Origin: Pelecanus crispus | Taxonomy: Eukaryota; Chordata; Aves; Pelecaniformes; Pelecanidae | DNA: 64,000 bases | NCBI RefSeq assembly: GCF_030463565.1 | Contig: NC_134675.1 | Location: 12,049,862-12,113,861 of the forward strand | Direction of reading: 5' to 3' | In this document: piece by piece, positions 32,495-44,100 of the stretch | How positions within the stretch are numbered: the stretch's first letter is position 1 | How the letters are laid out: the number at the start of each line of letters is the position of its first letter | Notes under the pieces: model-generated | What the model was told of the DNA's origin: nothing | Database searches by the model: none | The model's input: the letters and a program-made list of their open reading frames with translations, nothing else | Made by a program: the position numbers and the translations under genes

Positions 32495-32550
32495 ATACAC
32501 CCTGCTGAAATACACCCTGCTGAAATACACCCTGCCGAAATACACCCTGC
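32495..32550. repeat. 15-base minisatellite, about 3.7 copies
   Basis: The unit ATACACCCTGCTGAA is repeated head to tail, with one C/T change in the third copy. Its length is a multiple of three, so both strands stay open through it, giving IHPAE on plus and a repeated RVYFS on minus. Confidence 0.9.
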
Positions 32551-33619
32551 CCATCCTCCCAGCTGTGCCAGATCTGCTGGGTGCGCTCTGCAACATGGTG
32601 ACACCGGGGAGGCAGTGGAACCTGCCAAACCAAGAAGCCTGGGGACACCTGCATCCTGTCTTGTTGCAAACAAACCAAAGCTGTCTTTGTGGCTTTGGCT
32701 TTGCCTTGTGTGACCAGAGCATGTAGCTGCTGGCCGAGCATTCAGGCCACGCTTGGGAAGGTGGTGCCAGCTTGTAACACCCCTCTGTCTTCTGTGCAGA
32801 TGCTGGGTTATGCTCGAGGATGGACTTTTTCTGATGCAGAACAAGAGGAAGTGTGAAGAGCGAGCGAGCAAGGAAGTGCACAGGGCTTCCTGACAACTGC
32901 TTGGGCCACACTTCCTCCATGGCATTTGAGGTTTCAGATGGGGTAATGAAGGGCTTTTGGAGATGCCATATACTGTTAACACAGGAGCTGACAACCATTG
33001 TGCTGGGAGTGGTACACAGAGGGAATGAGGATGTGGGGTTTTTTTCAGTCTCTTTTAATTTATGGAATTTCCCTACTCATTTTCCAAAGATCCTCCAAGT
33101 GGGGAACCTATTCCTACTGATATGGTTTGCTTTTGCAGCCCTTTAATTATTTTTTTGAAAGACCCAGAAGCACCACCAAGCAGGGAGAGGTGATGTCTGA
33201 GTTGCTGCTGTTGCTGGAGACAGAGCAGCAGTTGCCCCCCCCCAAACCTCCCACCCAAGGTGGTGGAGCGCAGCTATTTCCCAGCTACCTCCCAGGCTGT
33301 GCCCTGCTGTGATGCGGGGTCCTGACTATGCACTTGCAGCTGCAGGGCACTTCTGCCAGGGCAAGTGTATTTGGGTATGGCAAACTCTCTATGGGTGAGA
33401 TCCGTATCTGAGTGAAGGAAATGGAAAAGCAGGTTCCTGGGGGAACTGGCCCTGCCAGCTCTGTTGCAGGAAGAGATGAAATACAGATGAGGGAGAAGAG
33501 GCTGAGACTGCCTTTCTGAGCACAGGAGGGCACAAGGAAGGTGGCCGGGCAGACTCCAGCTCTGTTCCTGAGACGTGAAAGACTGCTGGAGTATCTGTCC
33601 GCAAACACCATCATTGCAA

Positions 33620-33666
33620 GAAAAAAAAAAAACCACCAACCCCCCCCCCCCAAAACAAAAACAAAA
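33620..33666. repeat. Poly-A then poly-C low-complexity run
   Basis: A run of A, a short CCACC break, a run of C, then A-rich CAAAA units. It could be the eroded tail of a retroposed sequence on the plus strand, but no body was recognised. Confidence 0.7.
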
Positions 33667-33849
33667 CTTCTACCACATTTTGCTCATGAATGTGTATAAA
33701 TAGAGGCTGAGTTTATGATTTGGTGTGCTAGCTTTGTGGAAAGCCACCTAGCACCCAAACTTGTGCAACTTTGTGAATAAACAATATCTGGTCTCAGTGT
33801 GTGAAGATTGGCTTATTGCACACCGGGTAAACGAGCCCTATTTGGGACA

Positions 33850-34065
33850 ACACTGGTCCTAGTTAATTTTCTTCCTAGTAGCTGGCATAGTGCTGTGTTT
33901 TGGATTTAGGATGAGAATAGTGCTAATAACACACTGATGTTTTAGCTGTAGCTAAGTACTGCTTATGCTAGTCAAGGACTTTTCAGTGTCCCATGCTCTG
34001 CCAGGTGCACAAGAAGCTGGGAGGGGGCACAGCCAGGACATTTGATCCAAACTGGCCAAAGGGAC
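33850..34065 (+). mobile_element. ERVL-type LTR (family A), left part, split by another LTR
   Basis: It matches the first 215 or so bases of the 52253 LTR from GTTAATTTTCTTCCTAGTAG to GATCCAAACTG. Its first bases are eroded. It continues at 35216 after the inserted family K LTR. Confidence 0.85.
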
Positions 34066-35215
34066 TGTGTTGGGTTTGTGTGGCAAGGTTTTGGTAGTGG
34101 GGGGGATACAGGGGAGGCTTCTGTGAGAAGATGCTAGAAGCTTCCCCTATGGCTGATAGAGCCAATGCCAGCCGGCTCCAAGACAGACCTGCTGCTAGCC
34201 AAGGCCGAGCCAATCGTGGCTAGCAGTAGCGCCTCTGTGATAACATATTTAAGAAGGGGGGAAAAAAACCCAACGGAACACAAACTGCAGCTGGAGTGAG
34301 GAGTGAGAATATGTGAGAGGAACCACTATGCAGACACCAAGGTCAGTGAAGAAGGAGGGGGAAGAGGTGCTCCAGGCACCAGAGCAGAGATTCCCCTGCA
34401 GTGTGTGGTGAAGACCATGGTGAGGCAGGCTGTCCCCCTGCAGCCCATGGAGGTCCACGGTGGAGCAGATATCCACCTGCAGCCCGTGGAGGACCCCACA
34501 CCAGAGCAGGTGGATATGCCTGAAGAAGGCTGTGACCCGTGGGAAACCTGTACTGGAGCAGGCTCCTGGCAGGACCTGTGGACCCATGGAGAGAGAGAGA
34601 GAGGAGCCCACGCTGGAGCAGGTTTGCTGGCAGCACTTGTGATCCCGTGGGGGACCTACACTGGAGCAGTCTGCTTCTGAAGGACTGCAACCCATGGAAG
34701 GGTCCCACGCTGGAGCAGTTTGTGAAGAATTGTAGCCCGTAGGAAGGACCCACATTGGAGAAGTTCATGGAGGACTGTCTCCTCTGGGATGAACCCCATG
34801 CTGGAGCAGGGGAAGAGTGTGAGGAGTCCTCCCCTTGAGGAGCAGCAGAGACAACATGTGATGAACTGACCACAACCCCCATTCCCTGTACCCCTGCGCC
34901 GCTTGGGGGGGGGAGGTAGAGAAAATTGGGACTGAAGTTGAGCCTGGGCAGAAGGGAGGGGTGGGGGGAAGTTGTTTTAAGATTTGGTTTTAATTTCTCA
35001 TTACCCTACTCGGTTTTGATTGGTAATAAATTAAACTGATTTTCCCCAAGTCGAGTCTGTTTTGCCCGTGACAGTAATTGCTGAGTGATCTCCCTGTCCT
35101 TATCTCGACCCATGAGCTTTTTCGTTATATTATCTCTCCCCTGTCCAGTTGAGAAGGGGAGTGATAGAGCAGCTTTGGTGGGCACTTGGCATCCAGCCAG
35201 GGTCAACCCACCACA
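34066..35215 (+). mobile_element. Solo LTR (family K), inserted into a family A LTR
   Basis: It is collinear with the LTR at 13914-15054 along its full length, with small substitutions and indels concentrated in the CTGGAGCAG repeat part. It starts TGTGTTGGGTTTGTG and ends CAACCCACCACA. Flanks GGGAC (left) and GGAAA (right) are at best an eroded target duplication. Its position inside another LTR shows it is the younger insertion. Confidence 0.88.
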
Positions 35216-35568
35216 GGAAAATTCCATACCATATGATGTCATGCTCAGTATATAAACTGGGGGGAGCTGGCCAGGGGGCAGTGATTGCTGCTCAGGGACT
35301 GGCTGGGTGTCAGTCGGTGGGTGGTGAGTGGTTGCATCACTTGTTTTTCCTGGGTTTTGTTCCTCTTTTTTTTTTGTTTACCTTTTCACCATTTTTTCAT
35401 CATCATTATTATTATATCTTATTTCAATAATTAAACTGTTCTTACCTCAACCCACGTGTTTTCTTACTTTTGCCCTTCTGATTCTCTCCCCCATCCCACT
35501 GAGGGGGGGAGGGTGAGCGAGCAGCTGTGTGGTGCTTAGTTTTTGTCTGGGGTTAAACCACGGCAGTA
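35216..35568 (+). mobile_element. ERVL-type LTR (family A), right part
   Basis: It picks up at ATTCCATACCATATGATG and includes the TATA region (AGTATATAAACTGG), a T-rich stretch and the AATTAAACTGTTCTTA signal, and ends GGTTAAACCACGGCA. With 33850-34065 it forms one solo LTR. Confidence 0.85.
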
Positions 35569-35583
35569 AGTTATCTTAAACAA

Positions 35584-35878
35584 TTAATAAAGCCTTTGAC
35601 ACTGTTTTCCACAGCATTCTCCTGGAGAAACTGGCTGCTCATGGCTTGGATGGGCGTACTCTTTGCTGGGTAAAAAACTGGCTGGATGGCTGGGCCCAAA
35701 GAGTTGTGATGAATGGAGTTAAATCCAGTTGGCAGCCAGTCACAAGCGGTGTTCCCCAGGGCTCTGTTTTGGGGCCAGTTTTGTTTAATATCTTTATTCA
35801 TGATCTGGATGAGGGGATTGAGTGTGCCCTCAGTAAGTTTGCAGACGACACTGAGTTGTGTGGGAGTGTGTTGTACGA
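35584..35878 (+). mobile_element. CR1 LINE fragment (RT core)
   Basis: It encodes [20 protein letters not shown] through [20 protein letters not shown] and [11 protein letters not shown]. Both ends are cut by LTR sequences. The frame is open but short, and there is no ORF start. Confidence 0.88.
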
Positions 35879-36060
35879 TTTGGTATATAACTTACACAGA
35901 ACTTGCTTAGCATAACTTGCTTAGCATTAGTAGCTAAATTTGCTGAAGCCTTAGGCCACAAGCTATGAACTTGCACCCAGATATGCTGAACTTTTACCTA
36001 GTTAAGTAAAAGAAGGCCCCAGAGCTGGAGTACAAATTCATAGACTCATCTGACAGTCAG
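35879..36060 (+). mobile_element. Probable LTR fragment (family C)
   Basis: It starts TGTTGTACGATTTGG at the CR1 break and contains GAAGCCTTAGGCC in a context similar to the reverse complement of the element at 54021-54566. The right limit is uncertain. Confidence 0.35.
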
Positions 36061-39000
36061 GTCAGGTCTGCTGCTGTGGCCAGTGCCACCAGCCTCCAGC
36101 TGCAGAGACAGACTCACCGGCAGCCCCTTCCCTGCCTGCTGCTGTGCTGTGCTGTGCCTGTGCCGCCTTCCCACCCCTTCATGGTCATTCCTGCTTCCAG
36201 CACGTGTCGGCAGCACAACCAGCCACAGTGCTTGGGCTCCAGGTCACCAGGGCTCTCACCAGCTTATTCCCGAGCAGCTGCTCTCAGCCCAGTCTTGAGC
36301 ACCCAGCCACTTCTGCCAAAACCTTGTCTTTCCTGCCCATGGCATGCACTGCCAGGTAATTAAGATCATCAGTGCACTTCAGAAGTCCTTTTTATCACAG
36401 TCCTTCCTAAGTTATCAGGCAGTAACAAGGTGAGGGTTGTCCTGATGTAGGCTCTGCTTGACTACTGCGTATGGAAGCTACATCTTCCTGCAAAACCCCA
36501 GTCCCAGAGGACCATGAACCAGCACTGCTCACAGCTCCGCTGAGATCTGTGCTGGGAGAGGAGGCAACCCAGGTGAAGTGGTTAGTAGCTGCTCCTGCCA
36601 GAAAGCCTGAAAACCGCTCAGAGAGCAGCAAGATTGCAAAAGGGGCACGAAGCTGCCCTGGTGCACAGAAGAGAAAAGCGGCGTTGACGCTGACGGAGGT
36701 TCCCTCTCCAATGAGGAAGCCTTTTGCACCATATGCAATTTCTCTGTGTGGCTGTTTCCTTTCTGCGCTTGCACATTTTGTAATCAGACTGGTGTGCTGT
36801 GAGACCTCAGCCTTGCTCTGGGAGCATAAGCAAACGTGGCCCTGTGATGGGCATTTCTCCTGGTCCTCACACCTCTGCTGGCAGCACAGGGGCAGCTGGA
36901 CCCCAGCGTCCACAGAGAACCCCAGGAAACAAGTAAGAAGTGCTCGCTCCTCTCCCTGCATGGTCACTCTTCTCCCCCCAAGAGAAGATTTGGTTTCGCT
37001 GTTCTCCTGCTGCATGTTTGCTGTGCATCTTTACTGCATGCAGGATGCAGAAGCTGTATCGGAGAGGACTGGAGCTGATGTCCATACCAGGGCCCAAGAC
37101 ACTCGGGCATCAGTCAGGTTGTGGTGGGGTGAAGCACTGTTTGGGGATGGAGGGCAGCAAACCTCGGTGTGCTGGGAAAGCCTCCGCAGGGGCCGTAACA
37201 TTCCTCCATGGAGTGGGCAGTGTCCCTGGGAGCAGGAGGTAGCCGTCTGTCTTTGCATGGTGTGCAGATGCCATGTCCTCACCACAGTGAGGGTTCTGGT
37301 GCCCAGCAAAGACCTGGGGAGCCATGAGCTGAGCCCCTGTGCCTCCAGGAGACCCTGGGAGGGCAGGAGTTACAGTGTGCTGGGACTGTTCTTTAACAGG
37401 CTTCCTTGGTGCTGGAGGGCCAGGGCACCCCCCAAGGGCTCTGCTGGGCTCTTCCTACGCAGTCTGCACACTTTCATCCCAGAAGAGTCACCTAATGGGC
37501 ATCTGCAGGCTCAAATGTTATCTGACCTCCCAGGAGGCCAGTGAATCACTCTAATGCGGCACTGTCTGGGGTTTGAGCTGGGGTCCAGAGGCTGTGACCT
37601 TGCATTGTTCTGCATCTGTCTGAATTGGAGCATTTTTCTAAACTAATCTTGCCAGAGCTAGGTGATAAAAATCATTAAACTAGCATCTACTCATGTTGTC
37701 CCGACCCACTGCAGGGATGTGTCTGGGCTAGAGAAACCCGCTGATTAAGGACCCTGGCTATGATAGAGGCCCGGGAATGGTACTGGGATCTTTAGTTGCT
37801 TATGTGAAGTGATGGCAGGATCTGTGCTGTGTGATATGGGCCATAGGAGCCCATTCCTAGGGGAAACGTGTCCCTGTGGTTGCAGGGAGTGTGAGCACAG
37901 CACACTGTCACTCAAAAACCAAGGGCTAAGCCTGCGACAGAGGATATCCTCCTGCCCACAGTAGCTTCCCCTTGCCCAGATCCTCTACTGAAGCTGTCCT
38001 GCCGGGGCCAGCATGTGCAACCACGCCCAAGCATTGTGTGGCTCTCCAGCTTGTTTGCATGGTGCACAATAAGGCCAGTACCTGGTCATGCCGTGTGCAG
38101 TGGGATGCAGTGGGGACCTGGTGGCCAGCAGACCTTGGTGCACTCTGCACATCTCGGTCACCCAGCCATCCCTGGGGCTGCCTGCGGCAGAGATGGTATT
38201 ACCGAGTTTTCACCTTGGTGTTTGTGAAAAGAGGACCAAAACCATTTGGCAGCCGCACCCAGCAGTGTGGGCAGCACTGCCTGTGTCCTCAGCACATGGG
38301 CTCATCCCATCCTGGGACCTGTGCCGAGGTCTCGCTGAGGGACAGGACAAGGGGGATGACCAGAATGGGGCGGGAGGATCCTTCCCATCCCCATTAGGGT
38401 GGAATGGGCCTCTGTGGGGCAGACAGTGTCAGTGGGGCAGGGTAAAGCTGTTAGGCAGAGATGGGGGACATGGGGACCAGACACAACCCAAGGGTCCCCC
38501 TTTCCAGGGCTCCCTGAGCATCTCCCATGACCCTGGCAGATGTAGGGTACAATTGGGAAGGGGGGAACAGCCCAGGAGGGACAGTGGACAAGCTGCTCCC
38601 CCTGCATATTGCTGTCTCCTTCCAAGCACCCACAAAGTCCGTCCGTCCCCCCCCCCCCGCTGGGGGGACCAGGGTGCTGGGCAGTATGGGGCTGTCCTCA
38701 TTCAGCAGGGGTCCTGCATGCCAAATCTGCTGGGCCAGCTTCCCCCTGTCACCCCATCCCCCAGCTCTGAGCGCTAGCAGCACCAGTTCCTGAAAAGCCA
38801 CAGGCATGGTAATAATTCTGGGGAAGTGCCATAGGCCACGGGGCCTGGCACTTGCCAAGGAAATGAGGCCAGATGACAGAGCTGTGTCCCAGCACTGGGT
38901 AGGAGGTAAGCACACATGGCAGTGCCACTGGGAGAGTGGGGAAGAGGAGAGCAGCTGCAGGCAGAGGATGTGGTCGGTGTGTGTGATACAAGGTGAGCCA

Positions 39001-40149
39001 GTGCAGCACTGCTGCTCTGCTCACCTTGTCACGGGGGCACTGCGCACTGAGCAAGGTGCATTGTCTCATTGTCCTATTGTCCCCTTATTGTGCTCTTCTC
39101 ATAGGGTTTTTCTCTCCCCTGAGATGCCCCACGCATACGAAAGCCTCATTCCTTTACAGCCCCAGTGCGCCTAGGAGACAGGTGGAGAAGCTTCTAGGGG
39201 ATGTTTTCCCTGCAGAGGCAGGGTCTGTGATCCAGGCTGGCCCTGGCCTCTTTCTCATCAGCCTTGTTTAACATTATGCAGTCATTTAGTAGCAGCTGAC
39301 AAGGAGCCTTAACTAGGACCATATCAGGTGCTAGGTAAAATAAGGCCACCCTCAAACCAAAAGGTTTTATGTTAGTGGGACTCTAATTTCAAACAGTGCC
39401 TAGAGTAAATCCTGTGGGGAACGCAAACACTAAGAGATGCTATGGAGGAGCATCTTGGGGCTGGACACACTTTGGGCTGTGTGTTCTACCATGCTTCCAC
39501 TTCCCATTACCATAGTACAGATTCAGGAAACAAGTATTTCACCTCCTGTTCTTAAAACTCTGTCAGATGCCCTTTTGCATGGCAGAGCAATACAAGTTAA
39601 AGCGCTGCCATTTCCCTGCAATGCCTTGTTCAGTGACCTGCTTCACTGCCTCCTTTCCCTAGCACCGCTCACAAGCAGAGCAGCCCCAAGGTCTCTGCCC
39701 CCTCCCCACGCTCACTCTGCCCATCGTTCTTAAAGACGCACTTGGCAGCTTTGGTTGCTAGCAACGAGTACAGAGATGCTTGAAGACCCATGCATGTCTT
39801 CTCAGTGGCTTGCAATACCACTATCCACTAGTGAAAACGGTGGTTGCTTTTCTTAGCTCCTCTCAGAAAGCACATGGCATCAAATGCAGCAAGACTCCAG
39901 CACACTTTGCTGTCACCTCTGTTAGCTGCTGAGCTGCCACGGGAAAAGGCTTGAACTTTGTCACAAATGCAGGTTTGTGAATCCTGCTGATTATGTTAAT
40001 TTATCATGAATGAGTGACTTGACAGAGTTTGATTTAGTAGCAGTTTAGAAGTTACTTGTGGCACATTGCAGGATTTGATTGTGAAATTTTAATAGCACTC
40101 AGTCATCAGTGATTAACAAAGTGATTAGACAAAATCAATCAAAACAGCG
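36061..40149. other. Stretch without recognised genes
   Basis: It contains one long open frame on the plus strand (36471-37544, 357 codons), but the product is rich in Trp, Cys and Arg, resembles no family I know, and has no splice or UTR context. A run of C lies at about 38647-38658. The rest shows nothing I can name. Confidence 0.4.
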
Positions 40150-41030
40150 ACTTAGTTACAGATTCGAAGATGGAAAGGTTCACTCTATTACTACATGGAA
40201 GTGCATAAAAAGGAAATTAAGTTACACTGAGCTGGAATGATTCACAGAGAGACTGTGTATGCAGGGGATAAGGAGGACCCTCCCGTTGAGCCATGAGGTT
40301 CAGAATAGACCCCCTTGCTTTCTAAACTCCTTTTCAGAGAGGAGTCTAGGTGCGGCTAGGTCCAATCTTAGTCTCAGACTTGGTCAACAGTTTATAGGAA
40401 TAAGGATAATGCAGCAGTATAAGACTCACTTTGAAATTAAATCATACATCTACAGACTACTTAAATTGATTTACACATACATACACACAGACATGAATAC
40501 ATATATATATATATAAGGTATACCTGTTAAAAATTCCCCTTGATTTCAGTGAAATATTCACGTCAAAAGTCTTTGCATTTCTCAATGGGCAAGGGTTGAG
40601 CCTCGAGGAGTGAAGGGTTTCAGCCCAGGCTCCACTGTCAGTCTTCAGCAATGGACCTCAGATTTTAGCAAACTTTAAAAGAGTTTGCTAGCTCTGAGAG
40701 GCATCCCGCTCAGAGGGAGATGCTGGTGCAGCCCACTGCAGTCCAGGAGAGCTTAAAGGGCCTCACGTAGGACTGCTGTTTTATAGGATCGTGAGATGAC
40801 TGGCTTTAGTTATCCATCCGAGCCACAGTCCAGGTTGGTAATTACTGCTCTGTTTCAAGGCTGCCAGGTAACTGATTGTTCTCACTCCCTGTGTCAATCA
40901 TGTAGGAGCTTCTGATAAGGACAAGGCTGCTCTGTTTCAGCCATGTAGGAGATTCTGGTACAATTAAGGGGCACCTAACCTACCAACCTCACTACACAAG
41001 GTCACAGTCTAGCAGGAATTCCTGAGAAAA
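40150..41030 (-). mobile_element. Probable antisense LTR related to family B
   Basis: Bases 40258-40410 (GGATAAGGAGGACCCTCC onward, through TCTAGGTGCGGCTAGGTC) closely match 42513-42655 inside the family B element. Further right there is an antisense TATA-like TTTTATAGG at about 40780, like the one in family B at about 42950. Boundaries are approximate and no target duplication was found. Confidence 0.4.
40474..40516. repeat. CA/TA microsatellite
   Basis: The sequence goes from CATACATACACACAGACATG to a short (AT)n run. It is simple-sequence DNA. Confidence 0.8.
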
Positions 41031-41856
41031 GGTGGGGGGGGAATGCACCAGCACAAACTTTACTTGCTGCTCCTTAGATTTCACCTTGTCTTTTATTCTT
41101 CATGTATGGGATAATACAATGTAAGAAAGTACATCTTTTGCTGGTAAGCCAAGGGCTGAACCCAGGAGCCTGACCCAAATTACCAGCACAGCTATTTCTC
41201 CTGATCCTTCCCAACATCTGCTTCTGGGACACGCTGGGGCTTTATTTTGCCTGCCAGACTCATAACTCCTTTACAATAGGGACAGGCAGTCCAGATACTT
41301 CTGTAAAATATTTACTATATTCATGGATATTAAACAATATTAACAAGGAGAGTATTAATTTAATAGCAGGAAATGAAAAAAAGCATAACAGTTAATCTCT
41401 GACCATATGAGGCAAATAGACTATCTTTTTGTTACCACTCCTGCCTAGGCATTCAGCATTCTCCATTTTGCACTGAGCACACATTACACAAGCCTGTTTG
41501 GTCACATCTACACCATATTTTTCATGCTGAAAGTTTATTTGTCTTAGCCTCTTTCCTGTAGTTCGGGGTTGGAGGGCCTGTGGGCAGCTGTCTGCATACC
41601 ACAGTACAGGGTTAAAAATCAGTGTCTGATGACTGTTTCTTTACTCTCCCAGATGCTATTAGTCCCTACAAGGCTAGAAGCTGAGCATTTCTTTCCCCTT
41701 TCTCTCTGAGCACCCTCCCTTCTCCAGCAGGGCCCTATCCCCCCATGCACAGCTGTGTGCATCCATCTCCTTTGCACAAGTAGTAAGCTCCAACCTGGTG
41801 AAACTGGAGTAGATCCAATACCCTCTGACTCACATGTGCCATGCAGCTTCCCATGG
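41031..41856. other. AT-richer stretch, nothing recognised
   Basis: I found no coding exon, RNA or clear repeat between the putative LTR on the left and the family A LTR on the right. Confidence 0.4.
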
Positions 41857-42362
41857 TGTCCTGGTTTCGGCTAGGATAATTAGTTTTCTTCCTAGTAGCA
41901 GCCATAGTGCTGTGTTTTGGATTTAGTAGGAGAAGAATGTTGATAACACACTGATGTTTTAGTTGTTGCTAAGTACTGCTTATGCTAGTCAAGGACTTTT
42001 CAGCTTCCCATGCTCTGCCAGGTGCACAAGAAACTGGGAGGGGGCACAGCCAGAATAGTTGATCCAAACTGACCAAAGGGCTATTCCATACCATATGACA
42101 TCGTGCTCAGTATATAAACTGGGGGGTAGTCAGCTGGGGGCAGGAATCACTGCTTGGGGACTGGCTGGGTATAAGTCAGCAGGTAGTGAGTGGTTGCATC
42201 ACTTTTTTTTTTTCCTGGGTTTTGTTTCTCTCTCATTGTTCTCCTTTTCATTATAATTTTTATTACTGCTATTATATTTCAATTATTAAACTGTTCTTAT
42301 CTGAACCCAGGAGTTTTCTTACTTTTGCCCTTCCGATTCTCTCCCCCATCCCACCAGGGGGG
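41857..42362 (+). mobile_element. ERVL-type LTR (family A), left part, split by LTR B
   Basis: It starts TGTCCTGGTTTCGGC, the same start as the 52253 LTR, and runs through the TATA region (GTATATAAACTGG) and AATTATTAAACTG to the CCCATCCCACCAGG block. It is interrupted there and continues at about 43301. Confidence 0.9.
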
Positions 42363-43300
42363 TGTCACAACCCGAATTGGAGTGTCCAGAGAGGATCATA
42401 GGGGTTCTGCGATTCCCTTGGGCTAAATTAAGGTGAAACAACACCAAACGACAAATTAAACCCTTTATTAACAGCAAACACTAGCCTGAACTTGGAAAGC
42501 ACCACGATATGCAGGGGATAAGGGGGATAAGGGGGACCCTCCCGTTGAGTCACAAGGTTCAGAACAGACCCCCTTGCTTTCTAAACTCTTTTCCTTAAAG
42601 GAGTCTAGGTGCAGCTAGGTCTAATCCTAGACTTGGTCAACAGTTTATGTTAATAAGGAGGCAACCCGAACCAGGAAAACACCACAATAAGCAACGTGGG
42701 TTCTAATCCCAATACTTATAAAAAGAAAGGAAAAGGAAGAAAGAGGAGAGAGAGACATATCACCACCCTTGGATCCCGCGATGTTGATGATAAACACGGC
42801 AGTCCTCCAGCGGTGAGCGCACTGCTCCCGGAGCACAGGGCCTCCGACAGCAGCAGGTGGGGGAGGCCGGTCCGGTCCGGGACAGGGGCAGCAGCCTAGG
42901 GTCCGCTGATGGTGGGGGTACGTCTCATAGCTCCTCGAAGTTGTGTCTTTTATAGGCCAGTCCCCGCCTCTAGTATCGCCCTCCTTGAGGCTTATTCCAG
43001 AATGTTCTCCCTCTTCTGCGCAGGCACCACTGGAGGGGGGGTGGTGGTCACGAGGGGTCTTTCAGGTGGTCATGAGCCCCTTTCTCAAATGAACTCTGCA
43101 TGACCTTTGGCTATCAGAGGGCGGAACTGCGAGTCCTCCTACCGGCTTCCCGGCTCCGTGCCAACTCTGCACCAATCGGCTTCTCACCTGTGGTGCTATG
43201 CAGACCCCAATTTATCACTATGGAGACCTTAACTTGTCTCTTTGCAGACCTTAACTTGCCTCACCACAATGTTTGAGGCATTAACTCTTTCAGTCCCTGA
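42363..43300 (-). mobile_element. LTR (family B), about 0.94 kb, antisense, inserted in LTR A
   Basis: It begins TGTCACAACCCGAATTGG on the plus strand. On the minus strand it reads a TATA-like CCTATAAAAGACAC (about 42946-42955) and later GTTAATAAAGGG as polyadenylation signal (about 42460), so the LTR points left. The flanking LTR A sequence resumes in a G-run after it. Bases about 42508-42658 are absent from the family B fragment at 28764 but resemble 40258-40410, suggesting a variant. Confidence 0.7.
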
Positions 43301-43368
43301 CGGGGGGGGGTGGTGGTGAGCGAGCGGCTGTGTGGTGCTTGGTTGCTGACAGGGGCTAAACCATAACA
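43301..43368 (+). mobile_element. ERVL-type LTR (family A), right part
   Basis: It contains GGTGAGCGAGCGGCTGTGTG and ends GGCTAAACCATAACA, the expected 3' end. Flanks of the whole LTR are CATGG (left) and TACGG (right), a possible eroded 5-bp target duplication. Confidence 0.8.
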
Positions 43369-43439
43369 TACGGCCACCACCAAAGCACACAAACAGCCAC
43401 TCTAGGTTAGAGCAAAGGCTCCTTTGCTCCAAGGAGCTC

Positions 43440-44100
43440 TTTTCCCACGGTGATACCGAAAATTGCGGCTTACAGAAACTCTCTAAGACTCATTTTGGAG
43501 CATTAGAAAGCAGGCATTCTTTATTTACAGCGCTGGATGCACGGGGGATACTTCCACCTAACGTGCATGCTGCACAACCAAAGACATACAATTTATGTAG
43601 GACAGAAATATACATATTCATCATATTCATTGGAAAAGGTGGTCTTAGGATAATGAATCTCTGGAACTTATTTACATATTCTCTCCCCCAGTGCGCATGC
43701 TCGGTGATTTGGGTCAGTGGTCCTTGGGGGTCCCTAGTGGTCTTTGTAGAGGGGTCTTTCAGTGTCCTTTCCATGAACTCTGGATCCTTTTCCCATGTAT
43801 AGACTTGAGTTGGCTCACTGAGCAGCTTGTCACAGCTTGCTACAATATGTGCTAGTCCTAACTGGTTTCTCTGCACTTATCTTGGGTGATGATGCTCCTA
43901 GTTCTTCTGACCTTGGTGTCTGCCGGTTTCAGGCTGTGATTTAAAGAACTTGTTCAAGGTTTGTAATCTTGTAACAAAGAGATATCATTTCAAAAAGTCT
44001 CTAAACAAGTCAGTATTTTTCTCTTCACCGTGAGTTAAAAAAAATAACAAATGTCAGCTATAAGCCGCAGGCCGAACCTTTCAAAGAATGTATAGATCTT
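43440..44100 (-). mobile_element. Probable antisense LTR of another family
   Basis: On the minus strand it has GTAAATAAAGAATGCC as a polyadenylation-type signal (about 43520). Toward its two ends there are related GCGGCTTA and AAGCCGC motifs. No second copy exists in the window, so this is a weak call. Confidence 0.3.

Larger units (their letters stand above)
30056..33849. other. Gene-poor stretch downstream of RUSC2
   Basis: I recognise no conserved exon. Overlapping open frames occur on both strands (for example 31366-31890 minus and 32177-32998 minus) but have no family match I know. An AATAAA at about 31264 on the plus strand has no assigned gene. G/C homopolymers, a 15-base minisatellite and a poly-A/poly-C run are listed separately. 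Confidence 0.45.

Noticed and set aside
36471..37544. Long plus-strand open frame as a host gene
   Set aside because: No start context, splice structure, domain or recognisable family. The amino-acid mix looks like translated GC-rich non-coding DNA. Kept only as a low-interest finding.
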